Assembly (NCBI RefSeq): GCF_025144335.1
Contig: NZ_CP083539.1
Location: 1,861,501-1,925,500 of the forward strand
Source of the DNA: Jannaschia sp. W003
GTDB taxonomy: Bacteria; Pseudomonadota; Alphaproteobacteria; Rhodobacterales; Rhodobacteraceae
Direction: 5' to 3'
DNA length: 64,000 nt
Each line of letters opens with the position of its first letter. Positions within the stretch are counted from its first letter, which is position 1. Positions 33,881 through 42,259 of the stretch are shown here, one piece after another. The notes beneath the pieces are model-generated. The model searched no databases. It saw only the letters and a list, made by a program, of their open reading frames with translations, and was not told where the DNA came from. The position numbers were made by a program, and so were the translations under genes.

Positions 33881-33951
33881 GGCGAGTTGGCGGAGTGGTT
33901 ACGCAGCGGATTGCAAATCCGTGCACACCGGTTCGATTCCGGTACTCGCCT
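33881..33951 (+). tRNA. tRNA-Cys(GCA)
   Basis: Acceptor GGCGAGT pairs with ACTCGCC (33944-33950), discriminator T. Anticodon stem-loop GCGGATTGCAAATCCGT gives anticodon GCA; T-arm GGTTCGATTCC. CCA not encoded. It sits at the left border of the carbohydrate catabolic block. Confidence 0.95.
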
Positions 33952-33980
33952 CCGGTTCCCTTCCTGCCATGCCCCGTCCG

Positions 33981-34811
33981 TCAGGCCGGCTTGAGCGCCG
34001 CCAGCACGCGGCGCGCGGCCTCGGCCACCGGTGCGTGGGTCTCGCTGAGGATCGCCACGCGGTCGAAGCGGTCCGGATCGCGCAGGACGGCCGCGCGCAG
34101 GGATTCGCCGAACACCTGCCGCAGCTCCGTGCCGACGTTGAACTTGCACACCGAGGTCCCCCGCGCGAGCGCGGTGCGCTGCGCCGCGGGCACGCCCGAG
34201 CCGCCGTGGATCACCAGCGGCACCGCCGTCGCCGCGCCGATGGCTGCGAGGCGCGCCTCGTCGAGACCCGCGCCCGCGCTGCGCTGGAGGTGCACGTTGC
34301 CCACCGAGACCGCGAGCGCGTCGACGCCCGTCCCTTCCGCGAAGCGCGCCGCCTCGTCCGGGTCGGTGCCGAGCGACGCCTCGCCGCCCGCGTAGCCCAC
34401 GAAGCCGATCTCGCCCTCGCAGGAGGCGCCCGCGGCGTGCGCCATGCGCACCACCTCGGCGGTGGCGGCGACGTTGTCGGCGAAGGGCATGCGCGAGCCG
34501 TCGAACATCACCGAGGTGAAGCCGCAGTCGAGCGCGGCGCGGCACTCGGCGACGTCGTTGCCGTGGTCGAGATGGGCCACCACGGGCACCGATGCGCCCT
34601 CGGCTAGGGTGCGGAACATCGCCGCGAGCACGGGCAGCGGCGTGTGCGCGCGGCACGAGGGGCCGGCCTGCAGGATCACCGGCACGCCCTCGGCCTCGGC
34701 GGCGGCCACGTAGGCGCGGGCGTCCTCCCAGCCGAGGCAGACGAGGCCGGCCACGGCGTAGCCGTCCCGAAAGGCAGGGGCGAGCACGTCGCTGAGCGTG
34801 GCGAGCGTCAT
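33981..34811 (-). CDS. iolJ: Class II aldolase (IolJ/FBA type)
   Basis: A 276-residue zinc aldolase: VAHLDHGNDVAECRAALDCGFTSVMFDGS carries the D-H catalytic/metal residues, CEGEIGFVG and AVSVGNVHLQ follow, then VIHGGSGVP and KFNVGTELR bind substrate phosphate. It is last in an operon with iolB and iolC, which suggests cleavage of 6-phospho-5-dehydro-2-deoxygluconate to DHAP and malonate semialdehyde. Fructose/tagatose bisphosphate aldolase cannot be excluded from sequence alone. Start overlaps the iolB stop (ATGA). Confidence 0.78.
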   Translation of the reverse strand: MTLATLSDVLAPAFRDGYAVAGLVCLGWEDARAYVAAAEAEGVPVILQAGPSCRAHTPLPVLAAMFRTLAEGASVPVVAHLDHGNDVAECRAALDCGFTSVMFDGSRMPFADNVAATAEVVRMAHAAGASCEGEIGFVGYAGGEASLGTDPDEAARFAEGTGVDALAVSVGNVHLQRSAGAGLDEARLAAIGAATAVPLVIHGGSGVPAAQRTALARGTSVCKFNVGTELRQVFGESLRAAVLRDPDRFDRVAILSETHAPVAEAARRVLAALKPA

Positions 34812-35668
34812 TTGAATTTCGCGATCATGTCCTTGATCCCCGGGATCGTTTCGAGCTGGTCGGCGTGGCTGGGCTGGAAGTGCTGCACCAGGGGGCGCTG
34901 GCTCAGGCCGCCGAGGATCGTGAAGTAGTACATCTCGTAGCCCGGCAGCACGCAGCAGGGATGATAGCCCTTGTCGATGCAGACCGTGGAGCCGTCCACG
35001 ATGTGGTAGGCGTCGCCCGGCGCGCCGTCCTCGCGCTGGAGCATCTGTAGCCCCGAGCCGTGGGGCGGGCGGAAGCGGAAGTTGTAGGTCTCGTCGTGGC
35101 GCGTCTCCGCGATCGTCCCCCCGGGGCCGTCGCCGCGGTCGGTGTCGTGCTTGTGGCTCGGAAAGCCCGACCAGCCGCCCGCGCCCACGGTGTAGAGCTC
35201 GCTCACCAGCAGCCGCCCCACCCGGTCCGCCTGCCGCTGGCCGAGGATGTGCTTGATCTTGCGATGGGTCTTGGTGTCGTCCGATCCGTACTGCACGAGG
35301 TCGATCTCGCCCGAGCGCACCGCGAACGGCTCCAGCACCCGGTCGAAGCGCGCGCCGGCCACGAAGACCTCCGCGGCCTCCGACGCGCACGTCAGGCGCG
35401 CCCGCGCGCCGGTGGGCACGTAGACCCCTTCCGGCTCGCCGTCCCAGACGTCCGTGCCGCGCCCGCCCACCGCCTCGTGTCGCGCGCCTTCCACGTCGAC
35501 GTCGACGGTGCCGGTGGCCGGCACCACGCAGGTCTCGTAGCCCGGCACGGCGTACTCGAACGTCTCGCCCCGCCGCAGCTTCACGATGTTGAAGTAGTTG
35601 AGCGGGACCAGCGCGTCGCCTGCGTCCACGATCGGCGCGTTGCGGTTGTCGAAGGGTGCGATGTGCAT
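34808..35668 (-). CDS. iolB: 5-deoxy-glucuronate isomerase
   Basis: A 286-residue bicupin protein. Metal-binding segments are GFPSHKHDTDRGDGPGGTIAETRHDETYNFRF (His/His/Glu set) and DGSTVCIDKGYHPCCVLPGYEMYYF; LETIPGIKDMIAKF closes it, all typical of IolB. It converts 5-deoxy-D-glucuronate to 5-dehydro-2-deoxy-D-gluconate in myo-inositol breakdown. Length is family-typical. Second gene of the iolC-iolB-aldolase operon. Confidence 0.9.
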   Translation of the reverse strand: MHIAPFDNRNAPIVDAGDALVPLNYFNIVKLRRGETFEYAVPGYETCVVPATGTVDVDVEGARHEAVGGRGTDVWDGEPEGVYVPTGARARLTCASEAAEVFVAGARFDRVLEPFAVRSGEIDLVQYGSDDTKTHRKIKHILGQRQADRVGRLLVSELYTVGAGGWSGFPSHKHDTDRGDGPGGTIAETRHDETYNFRFRPPHGSGLQMLQREDGAPGDAYHIVDGSTVCIDKGYHPCCVLPGYEMYYFTILGGLSQRPLVQHFQPSHADQLETIPGIKDMIAKFK

Positions 35669-35679
35669 CGGCGGGCCTC

Positions 35680-36651
35680 TCAGGGCGTGGGGGTGGGGTG
35701 GTCGCGCAGGAAGGCCGCGAGCTCGGCCCGGTCCGGCATCGCGGGCGCGCAGCCGGGGCGCGTGACCACGATGGCGGCCGCGGCCGAGCCCTGCAGCACG
35801 GCGTCGCGGAACGCGAGGCCGTCGGCCAGCCCGGCCAGCAGCCCGGCGAGGAAGCTGTCGCCCGCGCCCGTGGGCTTCATCGCCTCGACCGGGAACACGC
35901 CGGTGCGCATGCACTCGTCGCCGCGATAGGTCTCGGCGCCCTCGGGGCCGCGCTTGTAGATCGCGACGGCGCCGGTTGCGGCCAAGCGGCGCGCCATGTC
36001 GCGGCCCCGCTCGATGCCGCCGGCCATGAAGCCGAACTCCTCGTCGTTGCCCACCACCATGTCGGCGAGGGCGGCGGCGCGCGAGAGCACCTCCTCGGCC
36101 ACCGCGGGCGAGGGCCAGCTGTAGGGGCGGTAGTCCACGTCGAAGATCACCGTGAGCCCCGCGTCGCGGGCACGCTCCAGCGCGCGGAAGGCGGCCGAGC
36201 GCGACGGCTCGGCGGCGAACACCGTGCCGGCGGTGACGAGCGCGCCGAAGGGCGCAAGGTCCACCGCCTCGACTTCGGCCACGTCCATCTCGAAGTCGGC
36301 GGCGCCGTTGCGGTAGATCACGCTCTGGTGGTCCTCGACCTTCGCCTCCACCACGGCCAGCGAGGTGCGCGCCTCGCCGCCCGCGAGCCCGACGTGCGTG
36401 CGCCCGATGCCGTAGCGGTCGAGCTGCGCGAGGCAGTAGCGCCCGACCGCATCGTCCGACACCCGCGTAACCAGCGAGGCCGTGCAGCCCAGCCGGACCA
36501 GCCCCGCGGCGATGTTGGCGCTGGAGCCGCCCATGGACACGAACATGTCGCGCGCCTGGGCGGTGGGCGTGCCGGGAGGCATCGGCGTCAGGTCCATGCC
36601 CACGCGGCCGACCACGAGGAACGCGCGCCGCGCGATGCCCTCGAGGCTCAT
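35680..36651 (-). CDS. iolC: 5-dehydro-2-deoxygluconokinase (PfkB family)
   Basis: A 323-residue ribokinase-fold enzyme. VGRVGMDLTPMPPGTPTAQARDMFVSMGGSSANIA has the N-terminal PfkB pattern, VIFDVDYRPYSWPS sits mid-protein and MKPTGAGDSFLAGLLAG is the C-terminal signature with catalytic Asp. The order iolC-iolB-aldolase and IolC-like R-V-G-M-D-L-Y/T-P start support the inositol assignment. First gene of its operon, divergent from a Gfo/Idh gene with 136 bp between them. Confidence 0.87.
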   Translation of the reverse strand: MSLEGIARRAFLVVGRVGMDLTPMPPGTPTAQARDMFVSMGGSSANIAAGLVRLGCTASLVTRVSDDAVGRYCLAQLDRYGIGRTHVGLAGGEARTSLAVVEAKVEDHQSVIYRNGAADFEMDVAEVEAVDLAPFGALVTAGTVFAAEPSRSAAFRALERARDAGLTVIFDVDYRPYSWPSPAVAEEVLSRAAALADMVVGNDEEFGFMAGGIERGRDMARRLAATGAVAIYKRGPEGAETYRGDECMRTGVFPVEAMKPTGAGDSFLAGLLAGLADGLAFRDAVLQGSAAAAIVVTRPGCAPAMPDRAELAAFLRDHPTPTP

Positions 36652-36787
36652 GCCGCCGCTCCCGCCGCATATGCCATTTCGCGTCCCTCCCTCGATCCAC
36701 GCGAACCCGCTTGTCCGGTGCCTGTCGCGAGGCTACCCCTTCCGCAGCCGGACGCAACGCCGCTCGCGGCCTTTCGGGGAGACAGGC

Positions 36788-37891
36788 ATGACGGCCATCG
36801 GCATCGGCATCGTCGGCGGGGGCTACATGGGCAAGGCCCATGCGGTCGCAATGAGCGCGGTGGGCGCCGTGTTCGACACCGCGCTGCGCCCCCGGCTGGA
36901 GATGGTGGCCGCCTCCACCCCCGAGAGCGCCGCACGCCACGCCCGCGCCCTGGGCTTCGCGCGCGCCGCCGCCGACTGGCGGGCGCTGGTCGAGGACCCG
37001 GCGGTGGAGGCGGTGATCGTCGCCTCGCCGCAGGAAACGCACCGCGCCATCGCCGAGGCCGCGCTCGCCCTGGGCAAGCCGGTGCTCTGCGAGAAGCCGC
37101 TGGCCGACACCCTGGAGAACGCCCGCGCCATGGTGGCCGCCGCCGACCGGGCGGGCGTGGCGAACATGACCGGCTTCAACTACGTCCGCACGCCCGCCAC
37201 GCAATACGCGCGCCAACTGCTGGCCGAGGGCGCGATCGGGCGGGTCACGTGGTTCCGCTGCGAGCACGCCGAGGACTTCCTCGCCGATCCCGATGCGCCG
37301 CTGGACTGGCGCTGCCGGGGCATGGCCAACGGCACGCTGGGCGACCTCGCACCGCACCCGATCAACGCGGCGCTGGCCTTCATGGGGCCGATCGCCGAGG
37401 TCATGGCCGAGATCGAGCGGGTCCACGAAACCCGTCCCGGCGGCGAGGTCACGAACGACGACCAGCTCCAGCTCATGCTGCGCTTCCGCTCGGGCGTGCG
37501 CGGGCACCTCTTCTCCAGCCGCATCGCGACGGGCCGCAAGATGGGCTACGCCTACGAGATCCACGGCAGCGACGGCGCGATCCGCTTCGACGGCGAGGAC
37601 CAGAACGCGCTGTGGCTCTACCGCCGCGAGGGCCCCGAGGCGGAACGCGGCTTCCGCCGCATCCTCGCGGGTCCCGAGCATCCCGACTACCGCGCCTTCT
37701 GCCTCGGACCGGGGCACGGGACCGGCTATCAGGACCAGATCATCATCGAGGCGCGCGACTTCCTGCGGGCCATCGAGACCGGCGAGCCGGTGTTCCCGAC
37801 GTTCCGCGACGGGCTGGCGGTGGCCGAGGTGGCCGAGGCCGCAGCCCGGTCGGCGCACTCGGGCCGGTGGACCGCGGTGGCGGATGTCTGA
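36788..37891 (+). CDS. Gfo/Idh/MocA family NAD(P)-dependent dehydrogenase (inositol/sugar)
   Basis: A 367-residue protein. Rossmann start GIGIVGGGYMGKAHA (5-19), the family motif CEKPLADTL (Lys general acid), and the substrate-side GDLAPHPINAALAFMGP with the catalytic His pattern. Divergent from iolC and followed after 16 nt by a second family member. It may oxidise an inositol isomer or sugar, making substrate for the IolC/B branch, but no substrate is proven. Start ATG 36788 follows GGGGAGACAGGC. Confidence 0.82.
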   Translation: MTAIGIGIVGGGYMGKAHAVAMSAVGAVFDTALRPRLEMVAASTPESAARHARALGFARAAADWRALVEDPAVEAVIVASPQETHRAIAEAALALGKPVLCEKPLADTLENARAMVAAADRAGVANMTGFNYVRTPATQYARQLLAEGAIGRVTWFRCEHAEDFLADPDAPLDWRCRGMANGTLGDLAPHPINAALAFMGPIAEVMAEIERVHETRPGGEVTNDDQLQLMLRFRSGVRGHLFSSRIATGRKMGYAYEIHGSDGAIRFDGEDQNALWLYRREGPEAERGFRRILAGPEHPDYRAFCLGPGHGTGYQDQIIIEARDFLRAIETGEPVFPTFRDGLAVAEVAEAAARSAHSGRWTAVADV

Positions 37892-37907
37892 GGCAGGAGG
37901 AACGGGG

Positions 37908-39068
37908 ATGGCACCGCTCGCATGGGGACTGATCGGCGGCGGCGAGGGCAGCCAGATCGGCCCGGCGCACCGGCTGGGAGCACGGCTCGACGGACTGTTC
38001 CGGCTGGAGGCCGGGGCGCTCGACCACCGCGCCGAGGCGGGGCGCGCCTACGGCCGCCGGTTGGGGATCGCCGAGGACCGCGCCTACGGCGACTGGCGCG
38101 AGATGCTTGAGGGCGAGCGCGCCCGCGCGGACCGTGTGGAGCTGGTGACCGTGGCCACGCCCAACAGCACCCACCACGAGATCGCCCGCGCCTTCCTCGC
38201 CGCCGGCTTCCACGTGCTGTGCGAGAAGCCGATGACGATGACCGTGGAGGAGGGCGAGGATCTCGTGCGCCTCGCGCGCGACACGGGCCGCATCCTCGCG
38301 GTGAACTACGGCTACACCGGCTATCCCCTCGTGCGGCACATGCGGGCGATGGTGGCGCGGGGCGATCTCGGGGCCGTGCGCCTCGCCGTGGCCGAGTTCG
38401 CCCACGGGCACCACGCCGACGCGGCCGACATGGACAACCCGCGGGTGCGCTGGCGCTACGATCCGGCGCAGGCCGGGGTGTCGGCGCAGTTCGCCGACTG
38501 CGGCATCCACGCGCTGCACATGGCCTCCTTCGTGACCGGGCAGGAGGTGGAGCGCCTGTCGGCCGACACCGTGGCCTGCGTGCCGGGCCGGGCGCTGGAG
38601 GACGACGCGCAGGTGAACCTGCGCTTCGACGGCGGCGCGGTGGGGCGGCTGTGGACCTCTTCGGTGGCGCTCGGCCGCCAGCACGGGCTGACGCTGCAGG
38701 TCTTCGGCGAGCGCGGCGGTCTCGCCTGGGCGCAGGAGCGGCCCGACCAGCTCCGCTGGACGCCGCTGGGCGGGCGCACGCAGACGATCGAGCGCGGCGA
38801 GGCGGGGCTCAGCCCCGAGCACGACCGCGCCTGCCGCGTGACGGTGGGACACGCCGAGGGCATGCCGCTGGCCTTCGCCAACCTCTACGCCGACCTTGCC
38901 GAGGCCATCGCGGCGCGGCGCGAGGGCCGCGCGCCCGATCCCGCGGCGGACCTCCTGCCGTCCGCCGAGGACGGGCTGCGCAGCATGGCCGCCGTCCACG
39001 CGGTCGCCGAGAGCGGGGCGCGGGAGGGCGCCTGGGTCGACGCGCGCCCGCCGATGTTCCGGAGCTAG
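37908..39068 (+). CDS. Gfo/Idh/MocA family NAD(P)-dependent dehydrogenase, second copy
   Basis: A 386-residue protein only remotely like its upstream neighbour: WGLIGGGEGSQIGPAHRLGA, LCEKPMTMTVEEGEDL (family Lys), and FADCGIHALHMASF (His pair). Longer proteins of this type are often scyllo-inositol or glucose-fructose oxidoreductase-like. AGGAGG lies 6 nt ahead of ATG 37908. It converges on the LysE-family gene, the two sharing the palindromic stop CTAG (39065-39068). Confidence 0.82.
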   Translation: MAPLAWGLIGGGEGSQIGPAHRLGARLDGLFRLEAGALDHRAEAGRAYGRRLGIAEDRAYGDWREMLEGERARADRVELVTVATPNSTHHEIARAFLAAGFHVLCEKPMTMTVEEGEDLVRLARDTGRILAVNYGYTGYPLVRHMRAMVARGDLGAVRLAVAEFAHGHHADAADMDNPRVRWRYDPAQAGVSAQFADCGIHALHMASFVTGQEVERLSADTVACVPGRALEDDAQVNLRFDGGAVGRLWTSSVALGRQHGLTLQVFGERGGLAWAQERPDQLRWTPLGGRTQTIERGEAGLSPEHDRACRVTVGHAEGMPLAFANLYADLAEAIAARREGRAPDPAADLLPSAEDGLRSMAAVHAVAESGAREGAWVDARPPMFRS

Positions 39069-39652
39069 GCCGCGCTCCACGCAGCCAGCGCCACCACCGC
39101 CACCATTGCGGCGGCCATGGCGACGTTGATCGCCCGCTGCGCCTTCGGTGCCAGGTCGAGCCGCCGCAAGCCGATCCCGGCGAGCATCCAAGCGACGTGC
39201 AGCGGCAGCCAGATCGCGTTCACTACCAGCAGCTTGGCCGCCACCTCCCACACCGGCGCCATCGCCAGCGGGAAGCCGGAGAAGAACGCCGTGTTCACCA
39301 CGTAGGCCTTGGGATTCAGCGCCTGCAGCGCCAGACCGCCCCGCACGCCGGGGGGCCGCGTGGCCGGAACGATGGCGATGCGGCTGCCGGCGGCGGCGAT
39401 GCGGAATGCCAGCCACAGGAGGTACGCGGTGGAAGCGACGAAGAGCACGGTGCGCAGGGCGGGCGAGGCCAGCACCAGCGCCGCCACGCCGGTGATCACC
39501 GCGAGCGCCACGGCATTGGTGCCGAGGAACAGTCCCGCGAGATAGCGCAGGCCCGGCCGCGCCCCGAAGGCCGAGCCGACCCCGGCGAGGCTCAGCACGC
39601 CCGGCCCGGGCGTGGCGATCAGGAAGAACACGGCGGCGGCGAAGGTCAGCAC
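39065..39652 (-). CDS. LysE/RhtB family exporter
   Basis: A 195-residue inner-membrane protein with about five or six helices. FFLIATPGPGVLSLAGVGSAFGARPGL is the N-terminal LysE signature and LQALNPKAYVVNTAFF is the second conserved segment. Usually exports amino acids or small metabolites. It is the last gene of the long leftward sugar-acid operon, 1 nt after the EamA gene. Confidence 0.85.
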   Translation of the reverse strand: MLTFAAAVFFLIATPGPGVLSLAGVGSAFGARPGLRYLAGLFLGTNAVALAVITGVAALVLASPALRTVLFVASTAYLLWLAFRIAAAGSRIAIVPATRPPGVRGGLALQALNPKAYVVNTAFFSGFPLAMAPVWEVAAKLLVVNAIWLPLHVAWMLAGIGLRRLDLAPKAQRAINVAMAAAMVAVVALAAWSAA

Positions 39653-39653
39653 G

Positions 39654-40544
39654 TCACCGCTCGCGCCACCAGATCACCAAGCCCGCGGCGGCGATCACCA
39701 CCGCCCCCGCCACTGTGCCTCCGTCGGGCACCGTTCCGAACACGATCCACCCCGTCAGCGCCATGTAGAGCAGGAACGAGTAGGAGAACGGCATCAGCAC
39801 CGAGGCGTCCGCATAGCCGTGCGCACGTCCGAACAGGTCGTGCCCGAACCATGCGAAGGCGCCGACCGCGACCATCAGCGCCCACTCCAGCGGCGTGCCC
39901 GGCGTCTGCCACGCCGCGACCGCGAAGGGCAGCAGCCCCACCGCGCCCACCACGCCCGCATAGAGCTGCATCGTGCGCGGCGCGGCCTCGCCGGCGAGCC
40001 GCCGGGTGAGGATCGAGAAGAAAGCCAGCGCCACGGGCACGACGCAGCTCAGCAGCATCGCGGGGTGGAACGCCGCGCTCCAGGGGCGGACCACCAGCAG
40101 GACCCCGAGGAACCCCACCGCGATGGCGCCCCAGCGCCAGGGGCCGACGCGCTCGCCGAGGAGCGGGCCGGACAGGGCGCAGACCACGATCGGCGAGGCG
40201 AAGGTTATCGCGGCCACCACCGCGAGGTCGAGGTGGCGCAGGGCCACGAAGTTGCAGGAGGTGGCGACCAGGAGCAGCGCACCGCGCGCCAGCATCGGCC
40301 AAGCCTGCGCGCGGGGCGCGGTCCAGCCCGAGTGGTCGGCGCCCAGCATCGGCCCCGTGCTCAGCACGAGATGGGTGGCGAAGCGCATGAAGGCGAGCTG
40401 CAGCGCCGGCAGGCCCGCGAGGCTCAGCCACTTCACCGAGGTGTCCACGAGGCTGAACACCCCCCACGCCGCCAGCATCAGCGCGATGCCGGTGCCGGCG
40501 CTGTCCACGCGGGCCCGGGCGAGGGGGCTGACGGGGGCGGGCAT
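39654..40544 (-). CDS. EamA/DMT family transporter
   Basis: A 296-residue protein of ten predicted helices in two EamA repeats (GIALMLAAWGVFSLVDTSVKWL to SGPLLGERVGPWRW; and LLSCVVPVALAFFSILTRRL to GTVPDGGTVAGAVVI). ATG 40544 overlaps the preceding stop by one base (TGATG). Probably a metabolite exporter; a drug/metabolite transporter following catabolic genes may relieve intermediate build-up. Confidence 0.85.
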   Translation of the reverse strand: MPAPVSPLARARVDSAGTGIALMLAAWGVFSLVDTSVKWLSLAGLPALQLAFMRFATHLVLSTGPMLGADHSGWTAPRAQAWPMLARGALLLVATSCNFVALRHLDLAVVAAITFASPIVVCALSGPLLGERVGPWRWGAIAVGFLGVLLVVRPWSAAFHPAMLLSCVVPVALAFFSILTRRLAGEAAPRTMQLYAGVVGAVGLLPFAVAAWQTPGTPLEWALMVAVGAFAWFGHDLFGRAHGYADASVLMPFSYSFLLYMALTGWIVFGTVPDGGTVAGAVVIAAAGLVIWWRER

Positions 40545-41425
40545 CAGCAGTCCGCGCGCTCCGCGTAGAAGTCCACCATCTGCGAGACCATGTCGTCGCC
40601 CCGCCCCTCGTCGACGGCCGCGTCCAGCGCGCGGGCGGGGCAGGCGGACATCAGCGACTCGGTGCCCATCGCCTCGCACATGCGCCGGTAGTAGCCCACG
40701 TCCTTGGCCGCGTTGCGGATCGAGAAGGCGAGTTGGTCCGGGTCGCCCTCAACGGCATAGGCGGCCACGAACTCCATCATCCCCGAGCGCAGCGGCCCCG
40801 CGCCCATCACCTCGAAGAGCTGGCGCCGGTCCACGCCCGCGCGGTCGGCGGTGGCGAAGGCCTCGGCCATGGCGTTGGCGACGGTCATGCCGAAGAAGTT
40901 GTTGACCAGCTTGATGGTGTGGCCCGCGCCCGAGTCCCCGAGGTGGAAGACGTTCTCGCCCAGATCGTCGAGCACCGGGCGCACCCGGTCGAAGGCCGCG
41001 CGGTCGCCGGCGCCCATGATGTTCAGCTTGCCCTCGGCGGCGTGGGCCGGCGTGCGGCCCAGCGGCGCGTCGAGATAGGCGCCGCCCGCCTCGGCCGTCT
41101 CGGCGGCCAGCGCGCGGGTGCTCTCGGGCAGCGAGGTGCCGAAGTCGATCACCACCGCGCCGGGGCGCAGCCCGGCCAGCACGCCGTCGGCCCCGCGCAT
41201 CCGCGCCTCCACGTGCTCCGAGGTGCCCATGCAGAGCATCACGACGTCCGAGGCCGCCGCCAGCTCGCGCGCGGTGCCTACCTCGGTGGCGCCGCGCGCG
41301 GTGGCCGCCTCGACCCCGGCGCGGCTGCGGTTGCCCAGCACCGTGAGCGCGTGCCCCCGGTCCAGGAGGCGCTGCGCCATGGCGGAGCCCATGAGTCCCA
41401 ACCCGATGAAGCCGATGTCGGCCAT
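40544..41425 (-). CDS. 3-hydroxyisobutyrate dehydrogenase-family (GarR-like) oxidoreductase
   Basis: A 293-residue beta-hydroxyacid dehydrogenase. It has GFIGLGLMGSAMAQRLLDRGH (dinucleotide binding), DAPLGRTPAHAAEGKLNIMGAG (substrate loop; the usual DAPVSGG is altered) and the catalytic-Lys segment GHTIKLVNNFF. Members reduce tartronate semialdehyde or oxidise 3-hydroxyisobutyrate/gluconate-type acids. GGGGGAA precedes ATG 41425. Part of the leftward sugar-acid operon; a second family copy opens that operon at 49415. Confidence 0.85.
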   Translation of the reverse strand: MADIGFIGLGLMGSAMAQRLLDRGHALTVLGNRSRAGVEAATARGATEVGTARELAAASDVVMLCMGTSEHVEARMRGADGVLAGLRPGAVVIDFGTSLPESTRALAAETAEAGGAYLDAPLGRTPAHAAEGKLNIMGAGDRAAFDRVRPVLDDLGENVFHLGDSGAGHTIKLVNNFFGMTVANAMAEAFATADRAGVDRRQLFEVMGAGPLRSGMMEFVAAYAVEGDPDQLAFSIRNAAKDVGYYRRMCEAMGTESLMSACPARALDAAVDEGRGDDMVSQMVDFYAERADC

Positions 41426-41440
41426 GATTCCCCCTTGCCC

Positions 41441-42259
41441 CTACCCGGGGCGCAACGTGTCCAGCGCGGGCAGCGTGGTCCCCGGATCGGGGCGCTGCCC
41501 GGCGAGGGCGGCGAAGCTGTCCATCGCCATGAAACGGAACAGATCGAAGCCGGTGAGGCAAGCGAGGCCGCGACGGGTGCAGGCTTGCAGGAACGGGGTG
41601 TCGGTCGGCGTGTAGACCGCGTCGAAGGCCCAAGCCTGCGGGCCGATCCAGTCGGCGTCGAAGGCGGAGCCTGCGTCGGGCGCCATGCCGCGCGGAGTGC
41701 AGTTCACCAGACCGTCGGCGCGCGAGGCCTCGGCCTCGGCATCGCCTGCGTCCACGGCGCGCAACCCGAACGCGGCCGCCAGCGCCTTGGCGCGGTTTGC
41801 GTCCCGGTCCCACACGATCACTTCGGCACCGAGGCGGCGCAGGGCGGGGGCGACGGCCCGCGCGACCCCGCCCGCGCCGGCCATCGCGACCCGCCCCGGA
41901 GCGCAGGCCATCACCGCGCCCCATGCGGCGAGGAAGCCGCTGTGGTCGGTGTTGTGCCCCGCGAGGGGGCGGAACAGCACAAGGTTCGCGGCGCCCAGTT
42001 CGGCGGCGTCCGGCGCCATCGCCGCGCCCGCGAAGGCGGCGGCGTGGGTCTTCCACGGATGGGTCACGGCGACGCCGTCCCACCCCTCGCGGCGAAGCGC
42101 GTCCACGGCGGCGGGGAAGTCGAACGCCGCGTCGCCGGCGGTGTCGATGGGGGTGAAGTCGAGGCGGCGCCCGTGGGCCTCGGCCATGATCGCCAAGGCG
42201 GCAGCGAGGCGGGAGCGGCCGATGTTGGCGCCGATCAGGCCGCAGCGCAGCGGGTTCAC
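41441..42259 (-). CDS. Shikimate dehydrogenase-like (AroE family) oxidoreductase
   Basis: A 272-residue AroE-family fold. Substrate domain segment VAVTHPWKTHAA carries the presumed catalytic Lys, GHNTDHSGFLAAW the conserved Asp, and AGAGGVARAVAPAL the NAD(P)-binding loop. True AroE usually has VTIPHK at the first motif; VTHPWKT indicates a diverged, probably catabolic subgroup (quinate/shikimate or other cyclic polyol). It overlaps the Gfo/Idh gene by 4 nt inside a sugar-acid operon, so it is unlikely to be the biosynthetic AroE. Confidence 0.78.
   Translation of the reverse strand: MNPLRCGLIGANIGRSRLAAALAIMAEAHGRRLDFTPIDTAGDAAFDFPAAVDALRREGWDGVAVTHPWKTHAAAFAGAAMAPDAAELGAANLVLFRPLAGHNTDHSGFLAAWGAVMACAPGRVAMAGAGGVARAVAPALRRLGAEVIVWDRDANRAKALAAAFGLRAVDAGDAEAEASRADGLVNCTPRGMAPDAGSAFDADWIGPQAWAFDAVYTPTDTPFLQACTRRGLACLTGFDLFRFMAMDSFAALAGQRPDPGTTLPALDTLRPG

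Noticed and set aside
34808..37858. A roughly 1000-residue minus-strand frame spanning iolB and beyond
   Set aside because: Its N-terminal 700 residues are Arg/His/Gly-rich shadow of iolC and the Gfo/Idh gene; real iolB begins at 35668.
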